DNA from: an uncultured Eggerthella sp. | GTDB taxonomy: Bacteria > Actinomycetota > Coriobacteriia > Coriobacteriales > Eggerthellaceae | NCBI GenBank assembly: GCA_900546175.1 | Contig: URBX01000002.1 | Coordinates: 62,001-126,000 of the forward strand | Direction: 5' to 3' | DNA: 64,000 nt | Part shown: piece after piece, positions 7,306-15,521 of the stretch | Layout of the letters: every line of letters starts with the position of its first letter | How positions within the stretch are numbered: position 1 is the first letter of the stretch | Position numbers and translations under genes: made by a program | Notes under the pieces: model-generated | Told to the model about the DNA's origin: nothing | The model's database searches: none | Seen by the model: the letters and a program-made list of their open reading frames with translations, nothing else

Positions 7306-8592
7306 CTAAATCTCATCAGCCTTAATTTCGGTAATGCCACCCATATAAGGAACAAGCACATCAGGAATCTTGATTGAACCATCAGCTTGCTGATAGTTTT
7401 CCATAATTGCAGCCATGGTGCGACCAACTGCCAAACCAGAACCGTTTAAGGTGTGAGCATAACGGGTTCCCTTAAAGTTCTCAGGATCACGATACTTAAT
7501 GTTTGCACGACGAGCCTGGAAGTCACCACAATTAGAGCAGGAAGAAATTTCCTTGTAAGCATTGTAGGAAGGAAGCCATACCTCAAGGTCATAAGTCTTT
7601 GTTGCAGAGAAGCCCATATCGCCGGTGCACAAGTTAATGACACGATAAGGAAGTCCTAACAACTGAAGGATATTTTCCGCATCAGAAACCATATCCTCAA
7701 GAGCTTGGAAGCTTTCCTCTGGTTTTGCAAACTTAACCATTTCCACTTTGTCAAACTGATGAACACGAATCAATCCACGCGTATCTCGACCAGCAGAACC
7801 AGCCTCTTCACGGAAACATGGAGTAAATGCGCAATACTTCAAAGGAAGATCAGACGCCTCAAGAACTTCACCTGCATGAATATTAGTGAGCTGAACTTCT
7901 GCGGTTGGAATAAGGTACAAGTTGTCATCGGAATGGAATAAATCTTCCTCAAACTTTGGAAGCTGACCAGTACCAAATAAAGTCTGAGCGTTTGCCATCA
8001 CAGGGCACCACCACTCTTTATAGCCACGGCTGGTGTGAGTGTCTGCCATAAAGTTGATAATAGCGCGCTCAAGACGAGCACCCAAACCACCTAAGAGCAC
8101 AAAGCGACTTTTTGCCAACTTTACACCACGTTCGAAATCGATGATGTTCAAATCAGTGCCCAAATCCCAGTGGGCTTTAAACTCAAAGTCAAACTCACGA
8201 GGAGTGCCCCATCGGCGAACTTCCGGGTTGTCATTTTCGTCAGCGCCTACTGGAGTAGTATCTGATGGAATATTTGGAGTAGAAATCAAAATAGTGCGAA
8301 TAGCTTCTTCAGCTTCTTCACGCTTTTTGCCTAGTTCAGCAATTTGCTCTTTTAGGGAAGATACTTCTGCCTTTGCAGATTCAGCCTCATCCTTTTTTCC
8401 TTCAGAGAGAAGTTTGCCAATAGATTTGGAAATAGAATTACGTTTTGCAAGAAGGGACTCTTCTTCTGCAATAACCGCACGACGCTCTTCGTCAAGACGG
8501 GTAAACAAATCTGAATCCCATGAGGCATTACGATTCTTCATAGCTTCTGCAACTGTTTCCAAATTTTCACGTACGAACCGAATGTCTAACAT
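7306..8592 (-). CDS. serS: Seryl-tRNA synthetase
   Basis: 428 residues, the full family length. It attaches serine to tRNA-Ser, and also serves tRNA-Sec where present, in the cytoplasm. The N-terminal coiled-coil arm (about 30-105, many E/K heptads) binds the long variable arm of tRNA-Ser. The class II core shows motif 2 (CFREEAGSAGRDTRGLIR) and motif 3 (GLAVGRTMAAIMENYQ). The start MLDIRFVREN is typical and follows GAAAGG. No T-box leader is evident in the 248-base upstream gap. Confidence 0.97.
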   Translation of the reverse strand: MLDIRFVRENLETVAEAMKNRNASWDSDLFTRLDEERRAVIAEEESLLAKRNSISKSIGKLLSEGKKDEAESAKAEVSSLKEQIAELGKKREEAEEAIRTILISTPNIPSDTTPVGADENDNPEVRRWGTPREFDFEFKAHWDLGTDLNIIDFERGVKLAKSRFVLLGGLGARLERAIINFMADTHTSRGYKEWWCPVMANAQTLFGTGQLPKFEEDLFHSDDNLYLIPTAEVQLTNIHAGEVLEASDLPLKYCAFTPCFREEAGSAGRDTRGLIRVHQFDKVEMVKFAKPEESFQALEDMVSDAENILQLLGLPYRVINLCTGDMGFSATKTYDLEVWLPSYNAYKEISSCSNCGDFQARRANIKYRDPENFKGTRYAHTLNGSGLAVGRTMAAIMENYQQADGSIKIPDVLVPYMGGITEIKADEI

Positions 8593-8768
8593 GGTTTACC
8601 TTTCAACTTCTTGCCTAATTGGAGATAGTAATAGAGTTAGTATACTCTAGATAAGCCAAGCACAGAGAGTATTTTGGTAACGGGTTTTTAGGTTTTGTTT
8701 AACTTGATAACGCTTTGTTGACTCAATGATGCTTTAGCATTAACACAACAAGTATCCTTGCGTAAGCG

Positions 8769-8774
8769 TATAAT
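8769..8774 (+). promoter_or_regulatory. Likely -10 box for the small membrane ORF/pyridoxamine kinase operon
   Basis: A perfect TATAAT lies 66 bases upstream of the small ORF, inside AAGCGTATAATTACG. No good -35 box is at the right distance. A palindrome ATGCTTTAGCAT lies upstream at about 8728-8739 and could be an operator. Confidence 0.45.
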
Positions 8775-8840
8775 TACGGAAACTATCGCTACGCAAATAA
8801 TCATAAGTGAAAAGAAGAACATTATTACAGAAAGGTTCTT

Positions 8841-9014
8841 ATGGATATCGGTGCGATTTACAGTTTTCTTTTCGAAAGCATGGAAGGTATTGGATGCCTT
8901 GTTGGTGCTGGTTTGATAATTAGCCTTATCGTGGCAGCCATTTCAGAGCGTAAGACAAAGAAAATGTTTAAGGACCGCGGAGAACTTTCTGAAGACCACT
9001 CGTTTGACGAGTAG
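8841..9014 (+). CDS. Small single-pass membrane protein (57 aa)
   Basis: An ORF starting MDIGAIYSFLFESMEG with AGAAAGG eight bases upstream. One hydrophobic helix (about 16-35, IGCLVGAGLIISLIVAAI) is followed by a basic stop-transfer patch (SERKTKKMFKDR) and an acidic tail. It ends 30 bases before the pyridoxamine kinase start, so the two are probably cotranscribed. I do not recognise the family. The good ribosome binding site and typical membrane-protein composition support a real gene. Confidence 0.65.
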   Translation: MDIGAIYSFLFESMEGIGCLVGAGLIISLIVAAISERKTKKMFKDRGELSEDHSFDE

Positions 9015-9044
9015 TCTTTGTCGAATACTTAAAAGGAGATCCTC

Positions 9045-9929
9045 ATGGCACTAGCAAGTACCCCCCTCTATAAAAAACCAGAGGACAACAAGGATTACAT
9101 TCCTCGCATAGCAGCAGTACATGATTTGTGCGGCTATGGAAAATGCTCTCTTGGTGTTGCAATTCCTGTTATTTCTGCAGCTGGTTGCGATGTTTGCCCA
9201 GTACCAACAGGACTTTTCTCTTCTCATACAAAATTCCCTATTTGGCACATGCATGACACTACCGAAATGATTGAGCCATACCTTGATGCATGGAACAAGA
9301 TTGATGTCATGATTGATGCGGTATACTCTGGCTTCTTGGGCTCAGCAGAGCAAGTTGCAAGCATTATCCGACTCTATCGCACCTTCCCTCAGGCTCTTCG
9401 GTTCGTAGATCCAGTTATGGGTGACTCAGGCATGATGTACCCTACCTACACCAAAGAACTTTGCCAGGCTATGGACCAGTTGGTTGAAGGCGCTGACATT
9501 CTCACGCCAAACCTTACTGAAGCATCTCTTATTTTGGGTACCGAATATAATGGCCAAAATATTACCGAAGATGAAGCAGAGAAAATCATTAACATGTTGC
9601 GCAATCGCGGTGCAAAAAATGTCATTCTCAAAGGTATTGACCGTGAAGACGGCTATTTGCGTAACTACGTTGGTGGTCGCAACTGCCCATTTACTGAGCT
9701 TACCGTCGAAAAGCTTCCTATGATGCTTCACGGCACAGGAGATCTCTTTGCAAGCTGCGCAATTGGTGCTCTCATGACTGAAAAAGACTTAGTTGCTGCA
9801 GTAGACTTTGCAGGCAGGTTTGTTCATGACGCAATGATTATTACTATCGAACAGCCACAGTTTATGAGCCGTGGCGTAAGCTTCGAGCCATTGTTAGGTA
9901 AATTTGCCAACATTCTTGCTACTAGCTAA
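9045..9929 (+). CDS. Pyridoxamine/pyridoxal kinase
   Basis: 294 residues of the ribokinase-fold PdxY/PdxK family, which phosphorylates pyridoxal, pyridoxamine or pyridoxine to the 5'-phosphate for PLP salvage. Characteristic segments are AAVHDLCGYGKCSLGVAIPVISAAGCDVCPVPT near the N-terminus (substrate pocket), DPVMGDSG, NLTEASLILG, and LHGTGDLFASC, which holds the anion hole and catalytic Asp. The ATG follows AAAAGGAGATCC. A small membrane ORF lies upstream. It is called a pyridoxamine kinase because the N-terminus has the HDLCGYGKCSL form common in Firmicutes and Actinobacteria; no substrate assay can be inferred. Confidence 0.88.
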   Translation: MALASTPLYKKPEDNKDYIPRIAAVHDLCGYGKCSLGVAIPVISAAGCDVCPVPTGLFSSHTKFPIWHMHDTTEMIEPYLDAWNKIDVMIDAVYSGFLGSAEQVASIIRLYRTFPQALRFVDPVMGDSGMMYPTYTKELCQAMDQLVEGADILTPNLTEASLILGTEYNGQNITEDEAEKIINMLRNRGAKNVILKGIDREDGYLRNYVGGRNCPFTELTVEKLPMMLHGTGDLFASCAIGALMTEKDLVAAVDFAGRFVHDAMIITIEQPQFMSRGVSFEPLLGKFANILATS

Positions 9930-9930
9930 G

Positions 9931-9996
9931 AAAGTGTCAGGCTGAGCCGTAAAACAAATCGTTTTTTGTTTTACGGCATCTTGCTGGCAACACTTT
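9931..9996. terminator. Two-stage hairpin between convergent genes
   Basis: The inner stem GCCGTAAAACAAA (9946-9958) pairs with TTTGTTTTACGGC. An outer stem AAAGTGT (9931-9937) pairs with ACACTTT (9990-9996). It separates the pyridoxamine kinase and nuclease genes, which converge. No T tract follows on either strand, so it would have to end transcription without a U tail or protect mRNA ends. Confidence 0.65.
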
Positions 9997-10034
9997 GAAA
10001 ACCAGACACGTTTTAAGTATAAATAGCCCCCACT

Positions 10035-10736
10035 TTAGGCCCATTTATACGATACGCCTCGGCCTTCGCACACGGCCTCATCTTCCAGTTCGCTAAAAAA
10101 TGATTTGCATGTTACGTCAGGCTTGTAGGCTTTTGCTTGAGCATATCCCTGATTTATCAGAATAGCGTTAAGCATTGTTTGACATGCTTGTTTTTTCGTT
10201 ACTTCTTCTTCCGGCTTCTCAAGCCATACATAGCGAAGAAGTCGACCATATTTATCCGTATCAGAGACGTCCTGAGTTAAATAAACCGTCTGTCCTTTTT
10301 GAACCAATGATTTTGTGTAGTCTGAGGCAATTTTTCCCTCTTCACAGTTGCGAGACTTATCGGGTGCAACACTCTCAGGACAATCACAGCCAATAAGACG
10401 AAGCTTATAGTTTTGGCCGTCAACCTTAACTTTTAGTGTATCGCCATCAACGATACTTACCACTTCAGCGCTCTGGACAGGAGACGTGCATTCATACACT
10501 ACTTCATTATCGCCCTGTGCATCATACGACTCACCCGAAACTGAAGTATTGGCCTCTTGAGTTGAAGTAGCTGAAGAGGTCGAAGAAGCTTGGTTGCTCT
10601 TTGAAGAATTAGAAAGCTCTCCTGAGAGAGAACAGCCTCCTAAGCTAAGCACCAATAAGAGGCTAACAATACCCCAAGTAAAACCTTTTTTCTTGGCAAT
10701 ACGTACGGTCTTTTTCGTTAACACTGTTTTATTCAT
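10035..10736 (-). CDS. Secreted thermonuclease-family lipoprotein
   Basis: 233 residues. A type II signal peptide ends in LSLGGC, giving a lipidated Cys at about residue 35. A Ser/Thr-rich linker to about residue 75 precedes the staphylococcal-nuclease (TNase) domain: SIVDGDTLKV, RLIGCDCPE (canonical RLIGIDTPE), and KYGRLLRYVWL with the catalytic Arg region. It probably degrades DNA or RNA at the cell surface. Extra Cys residues in the domain suggest a disulfide. I use the ATG at 10736, not the TTG at 10751, because it lies four bases after the kinase stop. It is cotranscribed with the kinase gene. Confidence 0.83.
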   Translation of the reverse strand: MNKTVLTKKTVRIAKKKGFTWGIVSLLLVLSLGGCSLSGELSNSSKSNQASSTSSATSTQEANTSVSGESYDAQGDNEVVYECTSPVQSAEVVSIVDGDTLKVKVDGQNYKLRLIGCDCPESVAPDKSRNCEEGKIASDYTKSLVQKGQTVYLTQDVSDTDKYGRLLRYVWLEKPEEEVTKKQACQTMLNAILINQGYAQAKAYKPDVTCKSFFSELEDEAVCEGRGVSYKWA

Positions 10737-10740
10737 TTCT

Positions 10741-12786
10741 CTACTCTTCAAACTCTAAGTCGGGTACTCCAAATGAATATACTATCAACGACATAAGGAC
10801 CCCTGATAAAACCACCGAAAGGACCGCAAAGGTATTCACGCTTCCTTCAGCCCCTACCACGAAAGAAGCAGCAGATCCGATAGCGTTAGGCAAAACAAGA
10901 GCCCCCACCACTAATACCACCAGAATTAGCACTTCACCTGCTAAAAGACCTAAAAACGCTCCCAGTCTATCAAAACGAGAACAGGTAAAACCACCAATAG
11001 CGCAAGCAATCATCCATGCTGCAGCAAATAACCACGTTGCAGGCTGAATAATTAAGCTCATCATTTGAGCGTTAAGATTTACGCCTGGGCTGACTACCAT
11101 AAAGGAGAACGCATCCCACCCTATCAAGGAAAGAGAGCCTAAGGAAGCTAAAGCAAAGGTCATCAGCAAAGCACACGCTCCTGAAGCAAGAGCATCCTTA
11201 AAACGCGAGAGATATCCTGCCAAAAGAGGCACCAAAGGAGCAAGGCTAATTGCTCCAAACAATGCAGGTGATAGAACTACGCAACATTGACGAAGAGAGA
11301 ACCTTCCCTCAAAAAACCACCACAAAAACGAGAGCATCATTACTAATACTCCCATTACCCAAGCTGACTGAGCAATAAAGAAAACACCAAAAAACTCAAG
11401 AACTACCAGCGTTCCAATCTTAGGGAATACTGCAACAAGTATCACTACCGAAGCAAGAATACCCCCTACCCATGGGTTATTCCATCCTCCTTCAAGAAAA
11501 GAAACGTTCGAAAGGGAAACGGCGGCAAGCAGGGCTGCTGATAAAACAGCCCACACTCGAAGCGCTATCGTTTTTACTTTAGGCTGCATACGCTCTAAAA
11601 AAGGAACGAAGGGAACTGAAACCTCTTCGTCCCGGTATTCAAGAGGTTCTTTCGAGTTATTCCGTTGATTATTTCTTCGTCCAAGCAGACCAGAGCGCTC
11701 TTGCTCTTCTTCATCATCTGCCGGGTCAGCAGAGGTATCGATGTAGTTTTCGCTCACCATTTGAGCAAGCTTCTTTTTACCCTTAGAAGCATTTCCTAAA
11801 CAAGGCTTCATTTCTTTTGCGAAAGCTCTAACCGAACTATACCGATTCTCCCTATCAGGATTGAGTGCACAGAACATAATGTCGTCAATTGACTCGTCAA
11901 TTCCTTCCATGCATAAAGAAGGAACGACAATTTCTGCACCATAGATAGCGTCTTCCGCATCTTCCAGACGAGCAACTTTAAACGGGTTACTTCCAGAAAT
12001 AACCTCATAAAACAAGCTTGCCAAAGCCCACAAGTCGCAGCGCTGATCAAGTTCCTCTTGATTCATTTGCTCAGGAGGCATGTATCCAATTGTGCCTCCT
12101 GTTGCAATACCAAAGCCATTCTCCCCCGCCAAACGAGCCAGGCCAAAATCCACTACTTTTATTTGTCCATCTCGTGCAATCAAGACATTGTCAGGCTTGA
12201 TATCAAGATGGAGAATCTTATTTTTATGTGCAACTTCTAATGCGTGAGACACCGCTTTAAACAACGCTGCCACTACGTCGGCGTCTATTTCATTACGGTA
12301 TTGACGTAATAAATCCGCTAACGAAAGACCTTCAATATATTCCATGATGAGATACGCCATATCTCCCTGAATTTGAAAATCGTGAACAGAAACTATGTTT
12401 TGGTCGTTAAGCTGAGCCGCGGTACGCGCTTCCTCTAAACCGGGAACCTCAATTGATGAAGCATAGGCATCCGTAAGAAGCGAAATGCTTCTTTCTTTAT
12501 TTCTTTGGGGTTGGTTTTGAGCGGTTCTCTCCTTGTCTTGAGAATCTTTTCGAAAAGGAGAAACAAAATCAGGAACAGGAAATCCTTGGGACTTTCGCTC
12601 AAAAGATTCCAGTGCGTCATTGTATCTGTCGTCATGAGCAGTTTGAGGAAAAGCTCCTTGCAAAGAAATGCATTTGATAGCAACACTTCGCTCAAGATTA
12701 GTGTCCCAAGCAACAATTACTGAAGCGAAGCCTCCTGCTCCCGCTTCAACAATAGGTTTATATCTATTTAAGATAAGTTTGGACAA
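10741..12786 (-). CDS. Ser/Thr protein kinase with C-terminal multispan membrane domain
   Basis: 681 residues. The N-terminal PknB-like kinase domain shows the glycine loop GAGGFASV (15-22), the lysine of VAIK (K38), the catalytic loop HLDIKPDN (193-200), DFG (213-215) and a GYMPPEQ activation end (about 234-240). Between strand 3 and helix C there is an unusual 70-residue charged insertion (about 42-113). A linker of acidic/Gln-rich sequence follows the kinase. From about residue 395 the protein is a chain of hydrophobic segments, perhaps eight or more. No PASTA repeats are present, unlike PknB. It heads a two-gene unit with the nuclease lipoprotein. Substrates are unknown. Confidence 0.88.
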   Translation of the reverse strand: MSKLILNRYKPIVEAGAGGFASVIVAWDTNLERSVAIKCISLQGAFPQTAHDDRYNDALESFERKSQGFPVPDFVSPFRKDSQDKERTAQNQPQRNKERSISLLTDAYASSIEVPGLEEARTAAQLNDQNIVSVHDFQIQGDMAYLIMEYIEGLSLADLLRQYRNEIDADVVAALFKAVSHALEVAHKNKILHLDIKPDNVLIARDGQIKVVDFGLARLAGENGFGIATGGTIGYMPPEQMNQEELDQRCDLWALASLFYEVISGSNPFKVARLEDAEDAIYGAEIVVPSLCMEGIDESIDDIMFCALNPDRENRYSSVRAFAKEMKPCLGNASKGKKKLAQMVSENYIDTSADPADDEEEQERSGLLGRRNNQRNNSKEPLEYRDEEVSVPFVPFLERMQPKVKTIALRVWAVLSAALLAAVSLSNVSFLEGGWNNPWVGGILASVVILVAVFPKIGTLVVLEFFGVFFIAQSAWVMGVLVMMLSFLWWFFEGRFSLRQCCVVLSPALFGAISLAPLVPLLAGYLSRFKDALASGACALLMTFALASLGSLSLIGWDAFSFMVVSPGVNLNAQMMSLIIQPATWLFAAAWMIACAIGGFTCSRFDRLGAFLGLLAGEVLILVVLVVGALVLPNAIGSAASFVVGAEGSVNTFAVLSVVLSGVLMSLIVYSFGVPDLEFEE

Positions 12787-12928
12787 CCTTTGACCTTAAT
12801 ACCAATTCTATTTCTCGTGCTTGACTACTAATTTCAAAACTCAACTGATACTTCGAAATAAACTAACCGCAAGCGCTTGTAGCAAACAGATGTTAACTAA
12901 ACGCAATTGCCTAATTAATTCATAACCA

Positions 12929-13483
12929 TTATTTGCCTGAGTATTCGTCTACATAATAAGCAATAAGTGCAGCCGATGTAGGAGTGAGGTGTTCTCCCGG
13001 GATTAAGGTAGAGCAAGTCACAATTCCTGTTTCAATAATTGCTGCAGTTGCAGGAGCAGGGATATTCATTTCTCCATGTGCGCACATAACCGTGCCACAT
13101 CCTGTTTGCACTGGAGTTGCAATAACTTTATGAGCGGCAATTGTTTCAAATGCAGCACAAATTGCAAACGCATTAGCAAGGGCTGACCCATTACCTACTT
13201 CATGAAAATGCGTTTCTTCAACACGGCAACCATGGGCTGTTGCTTCTGCTTGAGCCAAAATGCCGTATACAGCCTTCATGGATGTTTTGATCTTATCGGG
13301 AGCAGATAGACTATCGATAGTCTCATTCACCTCAACAATAGAATGATGGTGGTAATCTGGTATTGAGACTTGAGAAATAATCTGGTTGTATTTTTCAGAC
13401 TGCTCAGGCGTCATAGCCGCCAAAAGATGGTTGAGCAGTGTTTTTCTTGTTGCGTCTTTTGATAAATCTAAAAAAAGCAGCAT
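12929..13483 (-). CDS. LarC1-like nickel insertion protein (LarC N-terminal part only)
   Basis: 184 residues matching the N-terminal half of LarC, the CTP-dependent enzyme that inserts nickel into the nickel-pincer nucleotide of lactate racemase. Conserved pieces are THFHEVGNGS (91-100), GCGTVMCAHGEMNIPAPAT (about 128-146) and GEHLTPTSAALIAYY (163-177). The first motif, normally DCxxGxxGDM, is replaced by DLSKDATRKTL. LarC is about 400 residues elsewhere; in Lactobacillus a programmed frameshift makes LarC1 and LarC2. No LarC2-like sequence follows in the 142 bases before the kinase gene. It lies 29 bases after larB, with AAAAGGG as ribosome binding site. Confidence 0.72.
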   Translation of the reverse strand: MLLFLDLSKDATRKTLLNHLLAAMTPEQSEKYNQIISQVSIPDYHHHSIVEVNETIDSLSAPDKIKTSMKAVYGILAQAEATAHGCRVEETHFHEVGNGSALANAFAICAAFETIAAHKVIATPVQTGCGTVMCAHGEMNIPAPATAAIIETGIVTCSTLIPGEHLTPTSAALIAYYVDEYSGK

Positions 13484-13512
13484 ATATTACCCTTTTCAAA
13501 AAGAACAGTTAG

Positions 13513-14268
13513 TTAAGCGTTTAAGTGGTTAATCAAATGTGCCTGATAACCTGCACCAAAACCATTATCGATATTCACTACGCTTACACCGCTTGCACAG
13601 GAGTTAAGCATTGAAAGAAGCGCTGAAACTCCTCCAAAAGAAGCGCCATAGCCAATACTAGTAGGCACCGCAATAACAGGACATGATGCCATACCGCCAA
13701 TTACACTTGCAAGAGCGCCTTCCATGCCAGCCACTGCGACAATGCATTGCGCCTGCATGATAGTGTCCATATGAGCAAGCAGGCGGTGAATGCCTGAGAC
13801 TCCCACATCATAAAGACGCACTACCGTATTTCCAAGAGCCTCTGCTGTTATGGCAGCCTCTTCAGCAACAGGCAAATCACTTGTACCTGCGCACGCAACT
13901 ACAATTGTTCCCGTTCCGGTTGGTTCAGGAAGAGATCCTACTAACCCAATTTTTGCGATATCGTAGTACGTAAAGTCATCAAATTCTTGCGCAAGAACAG
14001 GTACCGCTTCCTGCTTTAGTCGCGTTATTAAAACACATTCCTGACCAGCACTTTTAAGCGATTGAGTAATACCTTTTATCTGCTCTGGATTTTTTCCTGC
14101 GCCATAAATCACTTCGGCAACTCCCTGACGAAGCTCCCTGTGGTGATCTACTTTTGCGTAGCCTAAATCTGAAAAAGGTTCCTTTTTGAGAACAAGTAAG
14201 GCCTCTTCAGGAGAAATCTCTCCTGAAGAAACCTGATACAGTAATTCTTTTGTTTGAGCACTATCCAT
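13513..14268 (-). CDS. larB: Nickel-pincer cofactor biosynthesis protein LarB
   Basis: 251 residues. LarB carboxylates and hydrolyses nicotinic acid adenine dinucleotide in the first step of nickel-pincer nucleotide synthesis. The N-terminal region (SGEISPEEALLVL...AKVDHHRELRQGVAEVIYGAGK) is diagnostic. The C-terminal half is an AIR-carboxylase (PurE)-like fold: VACAGTSDLPVAEEAAITAE, VAVAGMEGALASVIGG and VPTSIGYGASFGGVSALL. It starts 6 bases after the aldo/keto reductase stop, so it is operonic with it. LarE and LarA are not in the window. Some genomes hold larB/larC without larA, implying other client enzymes. Confidence 0.88.
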   Translation of the reverse strand: MDSAQTKELLYQVSSGEISPEEALLVLKKEPFSDLGYAKVDHHRELRQGVAEVIYGAGKNPEQIKGITQSLKSAGQECVLITRLKQEAVPVLAQEFDDFTYYDIAKIGLVGSLPEPTGTGTIVVACAGTSDLPVAEEAAITAEALGNTVVRLYDVGVSGIHRLLAHMDTIMQAQCIVAVAGMEGALASVIGGMASCPVIAVPTSIGYGASFGGVSALLSMLNSCASGVSVVNIDNGFGAGYQAHLINHLNA

Positions 14269-14274
14269 GCGGCA

Positions 14275-15435
14275 TTACTCTTCGAAACGATCGGCAATCT
14301 GAGGCATCCACGAAGAAATCTCAATATGCTGAGGACAAATTGCCTCACAAGAAGCACACTGATCACAAGCGCTTGCCTGGCGACCATATCCAAGAACATC
14401 AACGTGGTAGAACTTCTCGGCAACAGCAGGATCGTCAAACATGTACTGCAAGTTGTAAGCATGGATATTGTAAGGAATGGCAATCTTGTTAGGACAGAAC
14501 TCAACACAGTAGTTGCATCCGGTGCACGGAATTACGTTGTAAGAATCGAATGCCTTTTTCGCTTCAGCAATTACTTCTTTTTCTTGGCTTGTCATCATGC
14601 CAACTTCTGCCTTTTGAGCCAAAGCAACATTCTGCTTCACCTGCTCAGGAGTGCTCATGCCAGACAATACCAAGGAAACCTCTGGTAAGTCCCAACACCA
14701 ATTAAGAGCCCACTCAACATTGGTCTTCTTCTGAGGAGCAGCGTCGAACACTTCTTGAACGCGAGAAGGAACATCAACCAAGAATCCGCCACGCAATGGC
14801 TCCATAACAACAACACCCATGCCCTTTGAAGCGGCAAGCTTCATTCCCTTAAGGCCTGCCTGATATTCCTGGTCGTAGTAGTTGAGCTGAATCTGACAGA
14901 AATCCCATTCGCATGAATTGATTACTTCTTCAAAAAGTTCATAGTCATCATGGAACGAAAAGCCAATAAACTTAACGCGTCCATCAGCTTTTGCCTTCTT
15001 CATTTGCTCAATAACGTTGTATTTCTTTACGCGTTTCCAATAATTTGCGTTGATAGAGTGAACCAAATAGAAATCAATATGATCGGTCTGGAGACGCTCA
15101 AGCTGCTTGTTCAGAAGGGTGTCGAAATCTCCTTCTTCTTTAAGCATCCAAATAGGAAGCTTAGTTGCAAGGTTAACCTTTTCTCGGTAGCCATCAGCCA
15201 AAACTTGAGCAGTAATCTTTTCGGAAGAGCCTGCTACGTAATTAAAAGCAGTGTCAATATAGTTCACACCGTTATCAATAGCTTCACGAACCATCTTGAT
15301 GGTGGTATCAAGGTCTACATCGTCAATTTTTGTTCCATTGTGAGCAGCCCCACCATTTTTTAAAGGAAGGCGCATCATGCCAAAACCTAATGGACTTACT
15401 TTTACCCCCGTTTTACCAAATTCTCTCATGTTCAT
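14275..15435 (-). CDS. Aldo/keto reductase with C-terminal 4Fe-4S ferredoxin-like domain
   Basis: 386 residues. The N-terminal AKR barrel (1-280) starts MREFGKTGVKVSPLGFGMMRLP and contains the catalytic-type YIDTAFNY and VHSIN segments. It would reduce a carbonyl with NAD(P)H. The C-terminal 90 residues carry two cysteine clusters, CTGCNYCVEFCP (near 300-311) and CDQCASCEAICP (near 357-368), a typical binding pattern for two 4Fe-4S clusters. The fusion is common in anaerobes; substrates are unknown. It heads the larB-larC1 unit. One possible link, an inference only, is redox maturation of a nickel-pincer enzyme. Confidence 0.88.
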   Translation of the reverse strand: MNMREFGKTGVKVSPLGFGMMRLPLKNGGAAHNGTKIDDVDLDTTIKMVREAIDNGVNYIDTAFNYVAGSSEKITAQVLADGYREKVNLATKLPIWMLKEEGDFDTLLNKQLERLQTDHIDFYLVHSINANYWKRVKKYNVIEQMKKAKADGRVKFIGFSFHDDYELFEEVINSCEWDFCQIQLNYYDQEYQAGLKGMKLAASKGMGVVVMEPLRGGFLVDVPSRVQEVFDAAPQKKTNVEWALNWCWDLPEVSLVLSGMSTPEQVKQNVALAQKAEVGMMTSQEKEVIAEAKKAFDSYNVIPCTGCNYCVEFCPNKIAIPYNIHAYNLQYMFDDPAVAEKFYHVDVLGYGRQASACDQCASCEAICPQHIEISSWMPQIADRFEE

Positions 15436-15483
15436 GATTATTCCTTCCCTCCAAATAATCTGATTGCTTCCACCAGAAACACT

Positions 15484-15517
15484 AAAAAGATTCAGCCAGC
15501 AAAAAGCCAGCTGAATT
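15484..15517 (-). terminator. Intrinsic terminator of ychF
   Basis: ATTCAGC/GCTGAAT stem with inner G-T and G-C pairs around TTTTT, followed by CTTTTT. It lies a few bases after the ychF stop. Confidence 0.8.
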
Positions 15518-15521
15518 AGTC

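Noticed and set aside
8593..8840. T-box leader for serS
   Set aside because: No T-box sequence, specifier loop or antiterminator was seen upstream of serS.
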